Below, in pieces: positions 5,423 through 7,995 of a stretch of DNA of 7,995 nt; position 1 is the first letter of the stretch; the number at the start of each line of letters is the position of its first letter. A program made the translations under genes and the position numbers. The notes under the pieces were generated by a model, which saw only the letters and a list, made by a program, of their open reading frames with translations, was not told where the DNA came from and ran no database searches. The stretch comes from an uncultured Ruminococcus sp. (GTDB lineage Bacteria > Bacillota_A > Clostridia > Oscillospirales > Ruminococcaceae), in NCBI GenBank assembly GCA_900315975.1, contig ONBA01000057.1, forward strand, positions 1 through 7,995, given 5' to 3'.

Positions 5423-5465
5423 GCCCCTGAACGTTTCAATTAACGCTCAGGGGCATGTGTTTGTT
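5423..5465 (+). terminator. Terminator after the AraC-type gene
   Basis: A 13-bp stem with one A-C mismatch (5423-5435 with 5442-5454; core GCCCCTGA/TCAGGGGC) and a 6-base loop is followed by a T-rich, not pure T, tail. It lies 18 bases after the stop codon. It may also help end leftward transcription of the acetyltransferase gene. Confidence 0.8.
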
Positions 5466-5517
5466 TATGCTGCGGAGACAAATCAGTATTTATGTGAGAA
5501 CCTGAATTAAATGAAGT

Positions 5518-5967
5518 TCACTTTCTCGTCTTCCTGTAAAAAACAAAACCGTCCTCTTCTTTTATGATCTGATACCCTAATTTTTCGTAAAAAGCGTTTG
5601 TCCGTACATTCCAGCTTGGAGTGTCAAGATCAAACTCCGCGGCAAATGGATAGTTCTTTTATATGCACTCCATTAAACGAATTCCATAACCTTTTCTATG
5701 ATAGACGCTGTCGATGAAAATTCTGCCAATGTACACACTGTTTTTTGTTTCATCCGGGAATATGACGGCTGCTCCCACAATATCTTTTCCTATCATTGCT
5801 TGATACAAATGCCCCTCTTGAGCCATCTGTTTATGCCATTCTACCGAATCATATCCGGGCGGACAGTCACCTTTTGCACCGCCGACATTTACGTCTGTTT
5901 CAAATGCTCTGACAGATATGTCTACAATTGTTTTTATCTGGTTTTCTTCTGCTGTAACAATATACAT
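5518..5967 (-). pseudogene. GNAT-family N-acetyltransferase with in-frame stop
   Basis: Reading leftward from ATG 5967, the frame encodes 102 residues to a TAA at 5659-5661. The same frame then continues for 46 more codons to TGA at 5518-5520. The N-terminal part has the GNAT core VYIGRIFIDSVYHRKGYGIRLMECI (about residues 78-102), with HRKGYG as the acetyl-CoA pyrophosphate loop. The part beyond the stop, LDTPSWNVRTNAFYEKLGYQIIKEEDGF, is the typical closing segment of the fold. One base change could give the stop, for example from a GAA or AAA codon. The truncated protein would lack the last strand and helix and is probably inactive. A GAGGAAG site and a consensus promoter lie upstream. The acetyl acceptor is unknown. 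A sequencing error is possible. Confidence 0.87.
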
Positions 5968-6013
5968 TCTACTTCCTCAATCGTCTTACAAATCTCGATT
6001 TATATTAGTAAAC

Positions 6014-6042
6014 ATTATACCATAGCATCACTACCGTGTCAA
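6014..6042 (-). promoter_or_regulatory. Consensus promoter of the acetyltransferase gene
   Basis: On the minus strand TTGACA (6037-6042) and TATAAT (6014-6019) are exactly 17 bases apart, with extended -10 TGG. Both hexamers match consensus perfectly. It fires leftward into the GNAT gene, 46 bases before the start codon. Confidence 0.9.
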
Positions 6043-6089
6043 TAAAAGCTCTATAATACACAGGTTTTATATGAACAACGAAAAATTGC

Positions 6090-6118
6090 TTGCTATTCCC
6101 GATAATATGTGTTATAAT
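6090..6118 (+). promoter_or_regulatory. Promoter of the metallo-beta-lactamase-fold gene
   Basis: TTGCTA (6090-6095) and TATAAT (6113-6118) are 17 bases apart, with extended -10 TGT. It lies 32 bases before the TTG start at 6151 and diverges from the acetyltransferase promoter. Confidence 0.75.
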
Positions 6119-6150
6119 TGGAAAAATAATTTCCACAGGGAGGTCTCACC

Positions 6151-6770
6151 TTGCTTGATTTCATAACCATAAACGAACACAGCAGTATCCGCGTTGACGA
6201 AGGAAAGATCATTTACTCCGATCTTTACAACATCAACTGCGCACCGCACGATGCCGACATTATCCTCATCACACACAGCCACTTCGACCACTACTCCCCT
6301 GATGATATCCGCAAGGTGATGAAGTCCGACACTGTTATCGTCTGTCCGGACACTGTAAACGAGCCGAAGGAGCTTGGTCTGACCGTGAAGCAGGTCTCCG
6401 CAGGCGAGAAGTTTGAGGTCCTCGGTATCAGATCGAGGCTGTCCCTGCATACAATATAGGCAAGCCCTTTCACCCCAAATCCAACGGCTGGCTGGGATAC
6501 ATCATCGACAGTCCCGACCACGGACGCATTTACATTGCAGGCGATACGGACATCACTCCCGACAACAAACAAGTGAAGTGCGACATTGAGCTCATTCCTG
6601 CCGGAGGTACATTCACTACCGATGCTTTACAGGCTGCTGAGCTTGCTAACACTATCCGTCCGAAGTACGCGATACCTATCCACTACGGAACAGTGGTAGG
6701 AAGTCCTGCTGACGGAGAGAAGTTCCGAAAGGCTGTGGACAGCGGCATAGAGGTAGTTATAAAAATCTGA
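6151..6770 (+). pseudogene. Metallo-beta-lactamase-fold hydrolase, frameshifted
   Basis: Translation would start at TTG 6151, seven bases after GGGAGG (6138-6143). The first frame carries the metal-binding signature THSHFDH (residues 41-47) and ends at 6457-6459 in a run unlike the family. A better continuation begins at 6432 in the next frame (IEAVPAYNIGKPFHPKSNGWLGYIID onward). It includes AGDTD, which supplies the bridging aspartate, and IPIHYGT, which supplies the last histidine, and ends at 6768-6770. Joining the frames near 6429-6432, as if one base were lost, gives about 206 residues with all metal ligands. Relatives are UlaG-like or general MBL-fold hydrolases; the substrate is unknown. 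It is either inactivated or misread by one base. Confidence 0.88.
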
Positions 6771-6798
6771 TGATAATATAAATATCGGGAACAGTAAG

Positions 6799-6825
6799 AA
6801 GGCAGCCATTGCGGCTGCCTTTTTC
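6799..6825. terminator. Intrinsic terminator after the MBL-fold gene
   Basis: A perfect 9-bp stem AAGGCAGCC/GGCTGCCTT (6799-6807 with 6813-6821) with a 5-base loop and a T-run on the plus strand. The matching A-run on the other side is short, but the stem also lies just beyond the end of the leftward ogt relic and may serve both directions. Confidence 0.9.
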
Positions 6826-6826
6826 A

Positions 6827-6939
6827 TTATATTTCGTACTTCTCAAGTTTCAGAAGGGCTGTCTTTTTATCCAAACCGCCTGCATAGCCTGTCAGTGTTT
6901 CACTGTCACTGGAGAGGTATAGTGAAATGTGTTATTCAT
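6827..6939 (-). pseudogene. ogt: Relic of an ogt/MGMT-type DNA repair methyltransferase
   Basis: Two pieces of a methylated-DNA--protein-cysteine methyltransferase lie side by side. The leftward ATG at 6937-6939 opens MNNTFHYTSPV, like the start of this family. About 40 bases later, in another frame, SETLTGYAGGLDKKTALLKLEKYEI runs to TAA at 6827-6829, matching the family's C-terminal LTGYGGGLDRK segment. The catalytic PCHR block and nearly all of the protein between are missing, so this is an internal deletion of several hundred bases. The start lies just after the HTH-Fic stop (6947), with GGGGTGATG as a ribosome site, so the original gene was probably cotranscribed with it. Intact Ogt repairs O6-alkylguanine; this relic cannot. 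Confidence 0.78.
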
Positions 6940-6946
6940 GCTTTCA

Positions 6947-7837
6947 TCACCCCTGATATCTGATCTGAAAATAATCAAGATAAGCCTTGAAACGGTCCTG
7001 TGCAGTCAGCACCGTATCCGTCAGCCAGCCACGTTCCTGTTCCCAGTTCTTTAGTCCGCGATAGTAGAACATCTTCAGATCGTCGGATATGATAAACGGG
7101 ACTATATCGTGTCGCAGGCACTCTTTCAGCATAATAAGCCTGCCAACTCTGCCGTTGCCGTCCTGAAATGGATGTATGGACTCAAACTGATAGTGGAAGT
7201 CGATTATATCTTCAAGTGTGATCTCTTTCAGGTCATTGTACTGTGATACGAGCTTTTTCATTTGTGCAGGCACTTCATCGGGAGCAGCAGTCATTTCGCC
7301 GCCGACTTCATTAGCAAACTTCTTATATTTGCCGACTGCAAACCACTCTTTTCTGCTGTCGGCAGTACCTGTTTTCAGCATCTTGTGAAGCTCCTTGATA
7401 AACGACTCTGTTAAAGGCTTTTCAGCATTCTCGATAACATAGTCGATACAGCGGAAGTGGTTGACCGTTTCGACGATATCGTCAACGTTTACCGCTTCAT
7501 TCTCAAAGCCTAAGGTGTTGGTCTCGAAGATATAGCGCGTCTGGTCGTGGGTTAGCTTGCTTCCCTCAATATGATTGGAATTATAGGTCAGCTCGATCTG
7601 TAACTTGTGATAGATACCACCGTGCTGATTACTGCTTTTCTGCTCTCTGAGAACCTCAAGCAGTGTCTCTGGACGTTTCAGTTTTCGGCGTCCCGGTCTG
7701 ACAGCATCGGCAGGGATTTTCCAGGTTTTGCCGATAAGGACAGCGCCTTCGATGCGCTTCTCCGCACAGTAATTGCGGACTGTCCTTTCGGATATTTCCC
7801 ATAATTCAGCCATTTCAGCAACGCTTTTGTATTCCAT
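6947..7837 (-). CDS. HTH-Fic fusion protein, putative AMP-transferase with inhibitory motif
   Basis: The 296-aa protein begins with a helix-turn-helix of excisionase/MerR type (KSVAEMAELWEISERTVRNYCAEKRI, about residues 4-29, then GKTWKIP). A linker and a Fic domain follow. The Fic active-site motif HPFQDGNGRVGR (222-233) is complete, with the catalytic histidine, the metal-binding acidic residue, the GNG nucleotide loop and both arginines. NSNHIEG (86-92) matches the (S/T)xxxE(G/N) inhibitory helix of class II Fic proteins, placed before the Fic core as expected. Such enzymes transfer AMP, or another NMP, to Ser/Thr/Tyr of target proteins and are held off by the inhibitory glutamate. The start has AGAGG 7 bases upstream. 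The HTH suggests it also binds DNA, perhaps its own promoter. The target is unknown. Confidence 0.93.
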   Translation of the reverse strand: MEYKSVAEMAELWEISERTVRNYCAEKRIEGAVLIGKTWKIPADAVRPGRRKLKRPETLLEVLREQKSSNQHGGIYHKLQIELTYNSNHIEGSKLTHDQTRYIFETNTLGFENEAVNVDDIVETVNHFRCIDYVIENAEKPLTESFIKELHKMLKTGTADSRKEWFAVGKYKKFANEVGGEMTAAPDEVPAQMKKLVSQYNDLKEITLEDIIDFHYQFESIHPFQDGNGRVGRLIMLKECLRHDIVPFIISDDLKMFYYRGLKNWEQERGWLTDTVLTAQDRFKAYLDYFQIRYQG

Positions 7838-7857
7838 ACTACCACCTCTGTAATTCT

Positions 7858-7886
7858 ATTATAACATATTGTCGGCAAGAAATCAA
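7858..7886 (-). promoter_or_regulatory. Promoter of the HTH-Fic gene
   Basis: On the minus strand TTGATT (7881-7886) and TATAAT (7858-7863) are 17 bases apart, with extended -10 TGT. The start codon is 20 bases downstream of the -10. The left arm of the inverted repeat at 7872-7913 lies inside the spacer and touches the -35. Confidence 0.85.
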
Positions 7887-7913
7887 TGATTAATATATAG
7901 AAATTCTTGCCGA
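7872..7913. promoter_or_regulatory. Candidate operator: 10-bp inverted repeat over the Fic promoter
   Basis: TCGGCAAGAA (7872-7881) and its exact reverse complement TTCTTGCCGA (7904-7913) are 22 bases apart, 32 bases centre to centre, about three helical turns. The left arm covers the -35/spacer of the Fic promoter, and the right arm ends 23 bases before the rightward -35. The position fits repression by a dimeric DNA-binding protein, possibly the HTH of the Fic protein. Confidence 0.65.
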
Positions 7914-7936
7914 TAAAAACTATACCACAGGTTTAC

Positions 7937-7965
7937 TTGACATTTCCGCAATGCCGTGATATAAT
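7937..7965 (+). promoter_or_regulatory. Rightward promoter leading out of the window
   Basis: TTGACA (7937-7942) and TATAAT (7960-7965) are exactly 17 bases apart, with extended -10 TGA: a full consensus. The transcript would start near 7972, and its first bases can form a small GGGA/TCCC hairpin (7979-7991). The driven gene is outside the window. The block resembles the promoter at 1382-1420. Confidence 0.88.
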
Positions 7966-7995
7966 GATGTCAACACAAGGGAAAAGCTCCCGGAA

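Noticed and set aside
5698..6045. Rightward open frame over the acetyltransferase gene and its promoter
   Set aside because: It covers the minus-strand GNAT gene and its consensus promoter, and shows no family character or ribosome site.

Overview
The window looks like chromosomal DNA from a Gram-positive Firmicute, most likely a Ruminococcus-like member of the Oscillospiraceae. This rests on strong AAAGGAG ribosome binding sites, extended -10 promoters (TGNTATAAT), tRNA genes with encoded CCA, and the style of the small accessory proteins. The organism is inferred from these features, not from a database match.

Layout. Bases 1-484 hold the C-terminal half of an IS256-family transposase that runs off the left edge. 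Right after it, with no start codon, lies an AT-rich C-terminal fragment of a UvrD-type helicase (about 526-1320). It resembles the helicase partner of Gabija-type defence systems and is apparently cut by the insertion sequence. Bases 1392-1683 form a compact unit: promoter, hairpin leader, 35-codon ORF and terminator. A 74-aa XRE-type DNA-binding protein follows at 1716-1940. A five-gene tRNA cluster comes next (Glu, His, Tyr, Glu, Ser; 1953-2564). Its spacers hold hairpins, and it ends in a run of related hairpins and an intrinsic terminator (2695-2732).

The next module has its own promoter. It encodes a P-loop kinase-like protein (frameshifted), a SAM-dependent methyltransferase overlapping it by ATGA, and a DUF2262-like protein. 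An AraC-type regulator with a GyrI-like effector domain follows (4536-5405) and closes with a terminator. A divergent pair comes next: a leftward GNAT acetyltransferase gene with an in-frame stop, and a rightward metallo-beta-lactamase-fold gene with a frameshift. The right end holds a leftward HTH-Fic protein (AMP-transferase type with its own inhibitory motif), followed downstream by a relic of an ogt-type DNA repair gene with its middle deleted. A 10-bp inverted repeat sits across the Fic promoter, and a consensus promoter fires rightward out of the window.

Overall this is an accessory region undergoing decay. Five protein genes are broken by insertion, frameshift, stop codon or deletion. 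The apparently intact genes are XRE, methyltransferase, DUF2262-like, AraC/GyrI, HTH-Fic and probably the 35-codon ORF. The most unusual signals are the two tRNA-Glu genes with a covarying bulged T-stem and covarying upstream hairpins, the dispersed hairpin family, and the HTH-Fic gene with its candidate operator.
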